Below are positions 34,849 through 43,384 of a stretch of 64,000 nt of DNA, one piece after another. This stretch comes from an uncultured Alphaproteobacteria bacterium. Its GTDB lineage: Bacteria; Pseudomonadota; Alphaproteobacteria; Rhizobiales; Beijerinckiaceae. The notes beneath the pieces were generated by a model. It saw nothing but the letters and a program-made list of their open reading frames with translations, ran no database searches and was not told the DNA's origin. The stretch is taken from positions 186,001-250,000 of the forward strand of contig CALKHP010000030.1 in the NCBI GenBank assembly GCA_937988775.1, in the 5' to 3' direction. Both the position numbers and the translations under genes were made by a program. Numbering within the stretch: the first letter of the stretch is position 1; every line of letters starts with the position of its first letter.

Positions 34849-35058
34849 ATGGCAAATGGAACCGTCAAATGGTTCAATGGAACAAAGGGCTTCGGGTTCA
34901 TCCAGCCCGATGATGGCGGACAGGACGTTTTCGTCCATATCTCAGCCGTCGAGCGTGCTGGAATGTCCGGGCTGGTCGAAGGTCAGAAGGTTACCTTCGA
35001 GACCGAGACAGACCGCCGCTCGGGCAAGCCCTCGGCAGTCCTGACACCGTCGACCTAA
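34849..35058 (+). CDS. cspA: Cold shock protein, CspA family
   Basis: This 69-residue single-domain OB-fold protein binds single-stranded RNA and DNA. Both RNA-binding motifs are present: RNP1 KGFGFIQP and RNP2 DVFVHIS, after the start MANGTVKWFN. It is preceded by a long leader from the candidate promoter at 34.68 kb. Whether it is cold-induced or constitutive cannot be told. A strong terminator-like hairpin lies about 165 bases downstream. Confidence 0.95.
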   Translation: MANGTVKWFNGTKGFGFIQPDDGGQDVFVHISAVERAGMSGLVEGQKVTFETETDRRSGKPSAVLTPST

Positions 35059-35222
35059 CCGATAACGGTGCGCCCTGCTTCAGGCAGAAGCGCGCGGACC
35101 AAGCCACGGATGTACTGGCGGCCGCGTTGCCAAGCGCACCGAACCGCAGACTGGAACGCCCTCGCAGCAGATTGCCTGCAGGCCCCGGATCAGCGTTTCA
35201 GATCGGTTGGACGATGAGTGAA

Positions 35223-35246
35223 GGCGGGGCGGTGCCCCGCCTTTTT
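35223..35246 (+). terminator. Rho-independent terminator
   Basis: An 8-bp perfect stem (GGCGGGGC / GCCCCGCC) with GGT loop followed by five T residues. It lies after the cold-shock gene and before the small Ala/Lys-rich ORF, so it is placed to end the cspA transcript. Confidence 0.85.
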
Positions 35247-35306
35247 CGTTTGCGCGCTCCTGGCGCGCAAAATGATCCTGACGCAAGAAACGGAAAGGAA
35301 ATCGTC

Positions 35307-35558
35307 ATGGAAATTCGCCGCCCGACAGCAGCCATGAAGGCTGACGAAACCCATCGCGCCGCCATTGCGGTGCTTGAGGCCGAAACCGCGGCGCGCGAAC
35401 AGAAGACCGCCTGCCTGCGTGCCCTGCGCCTGCAACATGAGCAGGCGGCCGCGACGGAACAGGCGGCCGAAGCGACGGCCAAGGCCAAGGCATTCGCCGC
35501 CGCGCGCAAGCGCGCCACCAAGGCTCCCGCGAAGGCTCCCCGGCGCGCGAAGGCATAA
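35307..35558 (+). CDS. Small Ala/Lys-rich hypothetical protein, 83 residues
   Basis: I do not recognise this protein. It is 83 residues: an N-terminal part MEIRRPTAAMKADE, a long alanine/glutamate-rich probable coiled coil (AAIAVLEAETAAREQKT to EQAAEATAKAKAFAAARK), and a basic tail (KAPAKAPRRAKA) like that of DNA- or RNA-binding proteins. An AAAGGAA element precedes the ATG. It starts 60 bases after the cspA terminator and is probably a separate transcript. Confidence 0.6.
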   Translation: MEIRRPTAAMKADETHRAAIAVLEAETAAREQKTACLRALRLQHEQAAATEQAAEATAKAKAFAAARKRATKAPAKAPRRAKA

Positions 35559-35595
35559 GCCTTCGCATCATCTCATCCACAGTGCTGAAGGTAAC

Positions 35596-35669
35596 ACCGC
35601 AAAAGAAGCCGTGCTGGCTTCTTGCGGTGGCTGCTCGAGCCATGCAACAAGGGCCCTCCACAGTGGAGG
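35596..35669 (+). promoter_or_regulatory. Two hairpins before the ABC permease operon
   Basis: An imperfect hairpin at 35596-35628 (arms ACCGCAAAAGAAGCC and GGCTTCTTGCGGT) is followed by a perfect 7-bp palindrome at 35655-35669 (CCTCCAC, A, GTGGAGG). Neither is followed by a T-run in the forward direction. They sit 72-145 bases before the permease start and could be an operator or leader structure; that is inference. Confidence 0.4.
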
Positions 35670-35740
35670 TTCCGTCCGTTGGAAAGATCAGGCGCATCCG
35701 CCGGATGCCTTGATCGGCCCTCGCGCGCAGTCGAGCAAAC

Positions 35741-36412
35741 ATGAATTACGAATTTCAGTTCAGCGCCGTCTTCGAGTCGTGGGATGAACTCGCCTATGGC
35801 GCGCTCAACACGCTGACCCTTTCCGCCACGGCGATGGCGATCGGCATGGTGGTGGCCGTGCTGGGCGCGCTCGGCAAGACCTCCGGCCCGGCCTGGCTGC
35901 GCAACTTCATCAACGCCTATATCGAGCTGATCCGCAACACGCCGTTCCTGATCCAGTTGTTCATGATCTTCTTCGGCCTGCCCTCGGCCGGCATTCGGCT
36001 CACGCCGAACACCGCGGCTCTGCTGGCGCTCGTCGTCAATGCCTCCGCCTACGGCATCGAGATCATCCGCGCCGGCATCGAAAGCATCCAGAAGGGCCAG
36101 ATCGAGGCCGGCAAGGCGCTCGGCCTCAAGCCGCTACAGGTGTTCCGGCTCATCGTGCTCAAACCGGCCGTGCAGGCGGTCTATCCCTCGCTGACCAGCC
36201 AGTTCATCCTCCTGATGCTGAATTCCTCGGTGTGCTCGACGATCGCCGCCAGCGAGTTGACGGCCGCGGCCGGCGACATCCAGTCGCGCAACTTCCGCAG
36301 CTTCGAGGTCTATTTCGTCGTCACCTGCATGTATTTCGTCTTGTCCCTGATCTTCTGGGGCATTTTCGACCTGCTCGAGCGCAAATACCTGCGCCAGCCA
36401 AAGACGCGATAG
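35741..36412 (+). CDS. Polar amino acid ABC transporter permease (HisM/GlnP family)
   Basis: This 223-residue inner-membrane permease has the BPD_transp_1 fold with about five helices. The family's N-terminal ALNTLTLSATAMAIGM and the ABC-coupling EAA loop (IEAGKALGLKPLQVFRLIVLKPAV, near 125-150) are present. The ELIRNTPFLIQLFMIFFGLP motif marks polar amino acid permeases. It is the first of two permeases, the second starting 10 bases later. Two binding proteins follow but no ATPase gene does. Confidence 0.9.
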   Translation: MNYEFQFSAVFESWDELAYGALNTLTLSATAMAIGMVVAVLGALGKTSGPAWLRNFINAYIELIRNTPFLIQLFMIFFGLPSAGIRLTPNTAALLALVVNASAYGIEIIRAGIESIQKGQIEAGKALGLKPLQVFRLIVLKPAVQAVYPSLTSQFILLMLNSSVCSTIAASELTAAAGDIQSRNFRSFEVYFVVTCMYFVLSLIFWGIFDLLERKYLRQPKTR

Positions 36413-36421
36413 GAGAGCCCA

Positions 36422-37072
36422 ATGCGCGTTCTTGGCGAAGGCGATATCCTTTTCATCCTATGGGCGGTGCGCTGGACGCTGCTCTTGTCGATCACCGCTT
36501 TCATCGGCGGCGGCCTCGGCGGCTTGCTCGTGGCGCTGGCGCGCACCAGCGAATTCGCCTGGCTGCGCGCGATAACCTCCTGGTACATCAAGGTGTTTCA
36601 GGGCACGCCGCTGCTGATGCAGCTCTTCCTCGCCTTCTTCATGCCCGGCATTTTCGGCTTCAACGTCGATCCGTGGATGGCGGCGGCGCTCGGGCTGTCG
36701 TTCAATGCCAGCGCCTTCCTCGGCGAGATCTGGCGCGGCGCCATCGAGGTCGTGCCCAAGGGCCAGACAGAGGCGGCGCGCTCGCTTGGCCTCGGCTATT
36801 TCACCAACATGTTCCTGGTCGTCATCCCGCAAGCGATCAAGATCGCGATCCCGCCGACGATCGGCTTCCTGGTGCAGCTCATCAAGGGCACCTCGCTCGC
36901 CTCGATCATCGGCTTCGTGGAGCTGACGCGGGCGGCGCAGATCATCAACAACGCCACCTTCCGGCCCTTCACCATTTTCACCATGGTGGCGGCGGTCTAT
37001 TTCATCGTGTGCTTCCCGCTCTCGGCCTGGAGCAAGCGCATGGAAGAAAAGCTGCGCGTCGGCGTCCGCTAA
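36422..37072 (+). CDS. Polar amino acid ABC transporter permease (second subunit)
   Basis: This 216-residue paralogue of the previous permease would pair with it as a heterodimer. It has the WYIKVFQGTPLLMQLFLAFF motif and the EAA loop (QTEAARSLGLGYFTNMFLVVIPQA, near 118-140). It follows the first permease closely and is probably co-transcribed. The first binding-protein gene begins 76 bases downstream. Confidence 0.9.
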   Translation: MRVLGEGDILFILWAVRWTLLLSITAFIGGGLGGLLVALARTSEFAWLRAITSWYIKVFQGTPLLMQLFLAFFMPGIFGFNVDPWMAAALGLSFNASAFLGEIWRGAIEVVPKGQTEAARSLGLGYFTNMFLVVIPQAIKIAIPPTIGFLVQLIKGTSLASIIGFVELTRAAQIINNATFRPFTIFTMVAAVYFIVCFPLSAWSKRMEEKLRVGVR

Positions 37073-37147
37073 CGCCCCACATCCATCGTTTCCGCGCGAA
37101 AAACCCCTTTCCGATGCATCGCGCATCGTGAAGACTGGAGCCTGTAC

Positions 37148-37975
37148 ATGACATCGAAAACCGTAATCAGCCGCCGCAGTTTCGGCGCGCTCGCCGCGCT
37201 CGGCCTCGCCGCCGGCGTCCTGCCCATGACGATCGAGGCGGCGCAGGCCGCCACGCCCGAGGAGATCAAGGCGCGCGGCAAGCTGCTGGTCGGCGTGCTG
37301 ACCGACTACCCGCCCTTCGGCGGCACCGACGCCAACCAGAAGCCGGCCGGCTACGATGACGACGTCGCCGAACTGATGGCCAAGAAGCTCGGCGTGACGC
37401 TCGAACTGGTGCCGGTCACCGGCCCGAACCGCATCCCCTACCTGCTCACCAACAAGGTCGACCTGCTGATCGCCACCTTCGGCATCACGCCGGAGCGCAT
37501 GAAACAGGTGCTGTTCTCCAACCCGTACAGCACGCTGACGACCTATATCCTGGCGCCCAAGAGCCTTCCCGTCTCCAAGCCGGAAGACCTCGCGAAGGTC
37601 ACGGTTGGCGTGGCGCGCGCCAGCACGCAGGACATCACCGTGTCGCAGATCGCGCCCAAGGGCACGCATATCATGCGCTTCGACGACGATGCCACCACGA
37701 CGCAGGCGCTGATTTCCGGCCAGGTGCAGTCGATCGGGGCCAGCAACACCGTGCTCGCCCAGCTCAACAGGGATTACGCCAAGCTGGAGATCGAGCCGAA
37801 ATTCGTCATGAAGGAGCAGGCCAACGGCATGTCGTTCCGCAAGGCCGATACCGCGCTGCAAGCCTGGTGCAACACCTTCATCGCCGAGATCGTCGCCGAT
37901 GGCTCGCTGAGCAAGATCAACCAGAAGTGGTTCGGCATCCCGCTCAAGTCGCTGCCGCCGATGCCGACCTTCTAA
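37148..37975 (+). CDS. Extracytoplasmic amino acid-binding protein, copy 1
   Basis: This 275-residue type 2 periplasmic binding protein (SBP_bac_3 fold) binds substrate for the transporter. The signal peptide carries a twin-arginine motif (SRRSFGALA), suggesting Tat export in a folded state, and ends near AAQA. Mature features are GVLTDYPPFGG, GYDDDVAELMAKKLGV and PNRIPYLLTNKVDLLIATFGIT. It is roughly three quarters identical by eye to the next gene. A hairpin separates the two. Confidence 0.9.
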   Translation: MTSKTVISRRSFGALAALGLAAGVLPMTIEAAQAATPEEIKARGKLLVGVLTDYPPFGGTDANQKPAGYDDDVAELMAKKLGVTLELVPVTGPNRIPYLLTNKVDLLIATFGITPERMKQVLFSNPYSTLTTYILAPKSLPVSKPEDLAKVTVGVARASTQDITVSQIAPKGTHIMRFDDDATTTQALISGQVQSIGASNTVLAQLNRDYAKLEIEPKFVMKEQANGMSFRKADTALQAWCNTFIAEIVADGSLSKINQKWFGIPLKSLPPMPTF

Positions 37976-38002
37976 GCGCGCAGAAGACCTCACCGACAAC
38001 GC

Positions 38003-38030
38003 GATGGGCCGGATTTTCCGGCCCATTTCG
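38003..38030 (+). terminator. Palindromic hairpin between the duplicated binding-protein genes
   Basis: A single hairpin with stem ATGGGCCGGA / TCCGGCCCAT and a short TTT loop, followed by a weak TTTCGATT. It is similar in stem to one half of the repeat doublets found elsewhere in the window, but stands alone. It could lower read-through into copy 2. Confidence 0.5.
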
Positions 38031-38171
38031 ATTCGCAAGCGCGGGCCGCGGCGCCCGGCCGCTGCCAACCGGCGCAAACAGGGCAAGGAAGCCCTTTATC
38101 CCCGCATTGGATCGGTCTAGGTTCGGTGCCGAACCATCTGCTCATAAAGAGTATATCCCGGAGGAAACACG

Positions 38172-38999
38172 ATGTCGTTCAAGACCCCGATCACCCGCAG
38201 AAGCTTTGGCGCGCTCGCAGCGCTCGGCATGGCGGCGGCCGCCACACCGGCCCTCATCACGCCGGCCGATGCCGCGACGCCCGACGAGATCAAGGCGCGC
38301 GGGACGCTTCAGGTCGGCGTGCTGACCGACTATCCGCCCTTCGGCGGCACCGATGCCAACCAGAAGCCGGCCGGCTACGATGCCGACGTCGCCGCCCTGA
38401 TGGCCAAGGCGCTTGGCGTGAAGCTCGATCTCGTGCCGGTCACCGGCCCGAACCGCATCCCCTACCTGCTCACCAACAAGGTCGATGTGCTGATCGCCAC
38501 CTTCGGCATCACCGCCGAGCGCTCGAAGCAGGTACTGTTCTCGAACCCGTACAGCGCCCTGACGATCTACGTGCTCGCGCCCAAGAGCCTCAAGATCACC
38601 GGGCCGGCCGACCTCAAGGGCGTGACGATCGGCGTGGCGCGCGCCAGCACGCAGGATACCGGCATCACCGCCATCGCCCCTCCCGGCACGGAAATCCGCC
38701 GCTTCGACGACGACGCCACCACGCTCCAGGCGCTGATCTCGGGCCAGGTGCAGGCGATGGGCGCCAGCAACACCATCCTGGCGCAGTTGACCAAGGACTA
38801 CCCCAAGATGCAGATCGAGCCGAAGATCACGCTGAAGGAGCAGGCCAACGGCATGGCGTTCCGCAAGGCCGATACCGCGCTGCGCGACTGGGCCAACACC
38901 TTCATCGCCAAGGCCGAGAAGGATGGCGAGATCAGCAAGATCAACGAGCGTTGGTTCGGCCAGCCGCTGAAGAAGCTGCCGCCGATGCCGACCTTCTAA
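38172..38999 (+). CDS. Extracytoplasmic amino acid-binding protein, copy 2
   Basis: This is a 275-residue near-duplicate of the previous gene, also with a twin-arginine signal (TRRSFGALAALG) ending near ADA. Core motifs are GVLTDYPPFGG, GYDADVAALMAKALGV and NKVDVLIATFGIT. Differences cluster in the signal peptide, near residues 145-165 (LKITGPADLKG versus LPVSKPEDLAK) and at the C-terminal helix. A GGAGGA ribosome binding site precedes its ATG. The two could bind different ligands for the same permeases. Confidence 0.9.
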   Translation: MSFKTPITRRSFGALAALGMAAAATPALITPADAATPDEIKARGTLQVGVLTDYPPFGGTDANQKPAGYDADVAALMAKALGVKLDLVPVTGPNRIPYLLTNKVDVLIATFGITAERSKQVLFSNPYSALTIYVLAPKSLKITGPADLKGVTIGVARASTQDTGITAIAPPGTEIRRFDDDATTLQALISGQVQAMGASNTILAQLTKDYPKMQIEPKITLKEQANGMAFRKADTALRDWANTFIAKAEKDGEISKINERWFGQPLKKLPPMPTF

Positions 39000-39009
39000 G
39001 GTCGCCCAG

Positions 39010-39325
39010 CACCCTGCTGTCATTGCCGCGCAGGCGGGAATCCAGGGACAGACACGCCAACGACACCTGGATTCCCGATCGCGCTGACGCGCGTCGGGAA
39101 TGACACTGATAGAGCGGTCCTTTCCGAAGCGGGATCGGCGGATCAGGTCCGCCGATGACCATTGCCCGGTGTGCGCGGCTCACGCCACCGTCATGGGTCG
39201 GCGCGACCAGGCCATCTCGATCGGGAAACCACAGCGACTCTTGTCCCGGGCTTGACCCGGGACCCATACAGCGTCGGCAACTGCCTCATGGGCCCCGGCT
39301 CAAGGCCGGGGCAAGACCGTCGCGG
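39010..39325. repeat. Intergenic repeat block with hairpin doublet
   Basis: A GGAATCCAGG…CCTGGATTCC pair occurs at about 39028-39085. Hairpin 1 (39134-39156) has stem ATCGGCGGA/TCCGCCGAT. Hairpin 2 (39193-39215) begins ATGGG and ends CCAT, with a degenerate centre. GTCCCGGGCTTGACCCGGGAC and CCCCGGCTCAAGGCCGGGG units follow. No gene is seen between the binding-protein gene and hppA. Confidence 0.8.
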
Positions 39326-39416
39326 AAACACCGTGTTGTGCCGGGCCTGAACCGGCGCCCGATGCCCTCCCCCGCCCAGGTGGCCAGGTGGGAAGCCAGC
39401 CTCACCGCATCAAATG

Positions 39417-39455
39417 AAAAAGGCACGGTCCATTCCGATTGGAACGGGCCGTGCC
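39417..39455 (-). terminator. Rho-independent terminator of hppA
   Basis: On the reverse strand a 10-bp stem (GGCACGGCCC / GGACCGTGCC, one G-T pair) with a 14-base loop is followed by five T residues. It lies 56 bases downstream of the hppA stop. Confidence 0.8.
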
Positions 39456-39510
39456 CTGATCGGCGTCGGCCGGGCGGAGCTTCACGTCCTGCCCGGCCGC
39501 AACGCTTGTG

Positions 39511-41664
39511 TCAGTGCGCGAGGATCGCCAGCAGCAGCAGGGCCACGATGTTGGTGATCTTGATCGCGGGGTTGACCGCCGGGCCGGCGGTGTCCTTGTA
39601 GGGGTCTCCGACGGTATCGCCGGTCACGGAGGCCTTGTGCGCTTCCGAGCCCTTGAGGTGCTTGGCGCCGTCCTTGTCGACGAAACCGTCCTCGAAGCTC
39701 TTCTTGGCATTGTCCCAGGCGCCGCCGCCCGAGGTCATCGAAATGGCGACGAACAGGCCGTTGACGATGACGCCGAGCAGCGAGGCACCGAGCGCCGCGA
39801 AAGCGTTGGCCTTCGAGCCCGAGATGGCCAGCACGCCGAAATACACCACGATCGGCGCCAGCACCGGCAGCAGCGAGGGCACGATCATCTCCTTGATCGC
39901 GGCCTTGGTCAGCATGTCGACGGCGCGGCCGTAATCCGGGCGATCCTTGCCCTGCATGATGCCCGGCTTCTCGCGGAACTGCCGGCGCACCTCCTCGACC
40001 ACCGAGCCAGCCGCACGCCCGACCGCCGTCATGGCGATGCCGCCGAACAGATACGGGATCAGGCCGCCGAAGATCAGCCCGGCCACGACATAGGGGTTCG
40101 ACAGGTCGAAGGAGACCGCGCCGACATCCTTGAAGTAAGCGAACTTGTCGCCATTGGCGGCGAAGTAGGCGAGATCGTTCGAGTAGGCGGCGAACAGCAC
40201 CAGCGCGCCAAGCCCGGCCGAGCCGATGGCATAGCCCTTGGTGACCGCCTTGGTGGTGTTGCCGACGGCATCGAGCGCGTCGGTCGAGTGGCGGACCTCC
40301 TTGGGCAGGCCGGCCATTTCGGCGATGCCGCCGGCATTGTCGGTGACCGGGCCGAAGGCGTCGAGCGCGACGATGATGCCGGCAAGGCCGAGCATGCTGG
40401 TGACGGCGATCGCCGTGCCGAACAGGCCGGCGAGCTGGTAGGTGCCGACGATGCCGCCGATGATGACGAGCGCCGGCAGCGCCGTCGATTCCAGCGAGAC
40501 CGCGAGGCCCTGGATGACGTTGGTGCCGTGGCCGGTGACGGAGGCCTGCGCGATCGACACGACCGGGCGCTTGCCGGTGGCGGTGTAATATTCGGTGATC
40601 CAGACGATCAGCCCCGTGACCACCAGCCCGATCAGCCCGCAGAAGAACAGGTTGGTGCCGGTGATGGTGCCGGCAGCGCCGGTGACCGTCTTGAAGGTGC
40701 CGACATCGCCCCAGCCGATCAGGAACTGCGTCGCGCCGGCAAGGCCGATGATCGAGAGCAGCGATGACGCCCACAGCCCCTTGTAGAGCGCGCCCATGAT
40801 CGAGCCATTGGCGCCGAGCTTGACGAAGAACGTGCCGATGATCGAGGTGACGATGCAGGCCGCGCATACGCCGAGCGGATAGAGCATCAGGCTGGCGAGG
40901 TTGGGCTGCGTGCTGAAGAAGATCGCCGCCAGCACCATGGTGGCGACGACCGTCACAGCATAGGTCTCGAACAGGTCGGCCGCCATGCCGGCGCAGTCGC
41001 CGACATTGTCGCCGACATTGTCGGCGATGGTGGCCGGGTTGCGCGGGTCATCCTCGGGAATGCCGGCCTCGACCTTGCCGACGAGGTCGGCGCCGACATC
41101 GGCGCCCTTGGTGAAGATGCCGCCGCCGAGACGGGCGAAGATCGAGATCAGCGAGGCGCCGAAGCCGAGCGCCACGAGCGCATCGATCACCACGCGGTCA
41201 TTGACCGCCAGCCCGCCCGGGCCGGTGAGGAAGAAGAAATAGCCGGACACGCCGAGCAGGGCGAGGCCCGCCACCAGCATGCCGGTGACCGCGCCCGCCT
41301 TGAAGGCGATGTCGAGGCCGGCGGCGAGCGATTTCGAGGCGGCCTGCGCCGTGCGCACATTGGCGCGCACCGAGACGTTCATGCCGATGAAGCCGGCCGC
41401 GCCCGACAGGATGGCGCCGACGGCGAAGCCGATGGCGACCGGGCCCTTCAGCAGCAGCCAGATGCCGATGAACAGCACCACGCCAACGATGCCGATGGTC
41501 AGATATTGCCGTTTGAGATAGGCCTGCGCGCCTTCGGCGATCGCCCCCGCGATCTCCTGCATGCGCTGCGAGCCGGCATCCGATTCCATCACGGAACGAA
41601 TGGCCCAGATGCCATATACGATGGATAAGGCGCCAAGCCCGAGTATCACCCAATTTGCCGACAT
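39511..41664 (-). CDS. hppA: Membrane-bound proton-translocating pyrophosphatase
   Basis: This 717-residue enzyme with about 16 helices couples pyrophosphate hydrolysis to proton pumping. Substrate-binding loops are clear: KGADVGADLVGKVEAGIPEDDPRNPATIADNVGDNVGDCAGMAADLFE (given by position near 185-232 in shorter form: DVGADLVGKVE and DNVGDNVGDC), and GNTTKAVTKGYAIGSAGLG. The Lys in GNTTKA is the known mark of the K+-independent class. It has its own terminator and is read alone. Confidence 0.95.
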   Translation of the reverse strand: MSANWVILGLGALSIVYGIWAIRSVMESDAGSQRMQEIAGAIAEGAQAYLKRQYLTIGIVGVVLFIGIWLLLKGPVAIGFAVGAILSGAAGFIGMNVSVRANVRTAQAASKSLAAGLDIAFKAGAVTGMLVAGLALLGVSGYFFFLTGPGGLAVNDRVVIDALVALGFGASLISIFARLGGGIFTKGADVGADLVGKVEAGIPEDDPRNPATIADNVGDNVGDCAGMAADLFETYAVTVVATMVLAAIFFSTQPNLASLMLYPLGVCAACIVTSIIGTFFVKLGANGSIMGALYKGLWASSLLSIIGLAGATQFLIGWGDVGTFKTVTGAAGTITGTNLFFCGLIGLVVTGLIVWITEYYTATGKRPVVSIAQASVTGHGTNVIQGLAVSLESTALPALVIIGGIVGTYQLAGLFGTAIAVTSMLGLAGIIVALDAFGPVTDNAGGIAEMAGLPKEVRHSTDALDAVGNTTKAVTKGYAIGSAGLGALVLFAAYSNDLAYFAANGDKFAYFKDVGAVSFDLSNPYVVAGLIFGGLIPYLFGGIAMTAVGRAAGSVVEEVRRQFREKPGIMQGKDRPDYGRAVDMLTKAAIKEMIVPSLLPVLAPIVVYFGVLAISGSKANAFAALGASLLGVIVNGLFVAISMTSGGGAWDNAKKSFEDGFVDKDGAKHLKGSEAHKASVTGDTVGDPYKDTAGPAVNPAIKITNIVALLLLAILAH

Positions 41665-41857
41665 GTTTCTTCCCTATGTCCCCTCAGCTCGATTTGCGCG
41701 GAACGCACGAACGTAGCCGTTCGCGCGCTTCCCTCACGGGAAGCGTTTCGCACGCCGATAGCCTCGCTGCCGGATATCCCAGCCGGCGCGGATTAGCGCA
41801 CTGATTTTCCATTGAGTCCAGACGGTTTGCGGCGTTTTCGGCAAGAACGCCGCTCAC

Positions 41858-43072
41858 TCATGCCCGGAGCGGCCGGCGCGGTGCAAAAAGCAGCCCGGCG
41901 GCGGCAACCGCGCAGACGAGCGCGATGGGAATCACCACGTAATTGATGCTGGCCCAGCCGAAAACCGCCAGCAAATGGCCCGAGAGATACGAGCCGACGG
42001 CGGTGGTCGAGAAGATCAGCGTATCGTTCAGCCCCTGCACGCGGTTGCGCTCCGAGGCGCGGTGGCAATCGGTGACGATGGCGGAGGCGCCGATGAAGGC
42101 GAAATTCCAGCCGAGGCCGAGCATGGTGAGCCCGACCCAGAAATAACCGACGGTGAGCCCGCTCAGATTGACCACGGCGCAGGCCGCCAGCAGAATCAGC
42201 CCGAGGATGACGATGCGCTCCTTGCCGTAACGCGCGATCAGGCCGCCGGTGAAGAAGCTCGGCCCGTACATGCCGACGATGTGCCACTGGATGCCGAGCG
42301 TCGAATCGGTGACCGAGTGGCCGCACATCGCCATGGCGAGCGGCGCCGAGGTCATCACCATGTTCATCAGGCCCTGCGCGGCGGTGCCGCACAACACGGC
42401 GATGATGAAGCGCGGCATCATGGCGATCTGGCGCAGCGGCCGGGCCGGACCATCGGCATCATGATGCGCCGGCGTATCGATGAAACGGCCGGTGACGAAC
42501 ATGGCGGCGATCGCCACCGCCGCCTGCGCCAGGTAAGTAGCGAGGAACAGGTAGGGCAGCGTGATTTCCTTGGTGAAGATCACCAGTTGCGGCCCGATGA
42601 AGGCCGCCGCCAGCCCACCGCCCAGCACCCAGGCGATGGCGGTGGCGCGAAAGCGCGGCGTGGCGCTGTCGGCAGCGGCGAAGCGGTAGGAAACGATCAC
42701 CGCCTGATAGACGCCGGCCAGGAAAGTCGCGAAGCAATAGAGTTCGAACGAGGCGAGATAGAGCGACAGCGCGCCCAGAATCCCCGCCCATGCGCCGGCG
42801 ACATTGCCGGCCATGAAGACGTTGCGGCGCCCGAAGCGGCGCGCCATCGCGGCCGCCGGATAGGTTGCGAGCGCGGTGCCGACCACGAAGGCGGTGATCG
42901 GCACGGTGGCGTATTCCGGGTCCGAGCCCAGCGCCCGGCCGATCAAGCTGCCGGTCGCGAACACCACCGAGGCGTTGGCGCCGCCGAGCGCGCCGGCGAA
43001 GGCAAGCAGCAGCGCGTTGCGGCGGGCAATGGCATCGCCATCATGCGGGATGGCCGGGGCGGCTACACTCAT
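41858..43072 (-). CDS. Major facilitator superfamily transporter
   Basis: This 404-residue integral membrane protein has 12 hydrophobic helices and MFS motif A-like sequence after helix 2 (MARRFGRRNVFMAG). A second-half loop (RYGKERIVILG) matches the mirrored motif. The substrate is unknown. It reads in the same direction as hppA, with a 190-base gap. The ATG at 43072 (MSVAAPAIPHD) was chosen over an upstream in-frame start, because the added residues are not hydrophobic and lack a ribosome site. Confidence 0.85.
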   Translation of the reverse strand: MSVAAPAIPHDGDAIARRNALLLAFAGALGGANASVVFATGSLIGRALGSDPEYATVPITAFVVGTALATYPAAAMARRFGRRNVFMAGNVAGAWAGILGALSLYLASFELYCFATFLAGVYQAVIVSYRFAAADSATPRFRATAIAWVLGGGLAAAFIGPQLVIFTKEITLPYLFLATYLAQAAVAIAAMFVTGRFIDTPAHHDADGPARPLRQIAMMPRFIIAVLCGTAAQGLMNMVMTSAPLAMAMCGHSVTDSTLGIQWHIVGMYGPSFFTGGLIARYGKERIVILGLILLAACAVVNLSGLTVGYFWVGLTMLGLGWNFAFIGASAIVTDCHRASERNRVQGLNDTLIFSTTAVGSYLSGHLLAVFGWASINYVVIPIALVCAVAAAGLLFAPRRPLRA

Positions 43073-43149
43073 CAGGAACCTCTCGGCCCGCTGCTTAGAG
43101 CAATTCACAGCACCCGACTGCAAAAACTTGTTGATGCATGCGATCAGCC

Positions 43150-43335
43150 GAACCGGGGCGGTGCCCCGCGCTTGAGCGGGGCCCGTAAACGCGGCGCCTT
43201 TCGCATCGGGATGGGCCGGTCAAGCCGGCCCATGACGGCGGAGGAGAGGCGCAAGCATTTCAACGGCGGGGGAGAAGCCCAAACATTTCAGCCGTCATCG
43301 GCCGGCTTGACCGGCCGATCCCGATCGGTGGGGCG
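43150..43335. repeat. Intergenic repeat block with hairpin doublet
   Basis: A GGGGCGGTGCCCCGCGCTTG unit comes first (about 43155-43185). Hairpin 1 (43211-43233) has stem ATGGGCCGG/CCGGCCCAT; hairpin 2 (43297-43319) has stem ATCGGCCGG/CCGGCCGAT. Starts are 86 bases apart, the widest of the six doublets. No gene is evident in this gap (43073-43384) between the MFS gene and thiL. Confidence 0.85.
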
Positions 43336-43384
43336 CTACGCTATGGCTCTGGCCCCGCTCCAGCCCGGCACGACAATAAAATCG

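Noticed and set aside
35080..35286. Reverse-strand ORF across the cspA terminator
   Set aside because: It runs through a clear terminator hairpin and has no ribosome site or recognisable product.
39010..39325. Possible CRISPR-like array
   Set aside because: The units are palindromic, unequal in spacing and of several families; there are no regular spacers and no cas genes.
43150..43384. Attachment site or insertion sequence remnant in the repeat block
   Set aside because: There is no transposase fragment and no target duplication; the sequence is explained by the hairpin doublet.
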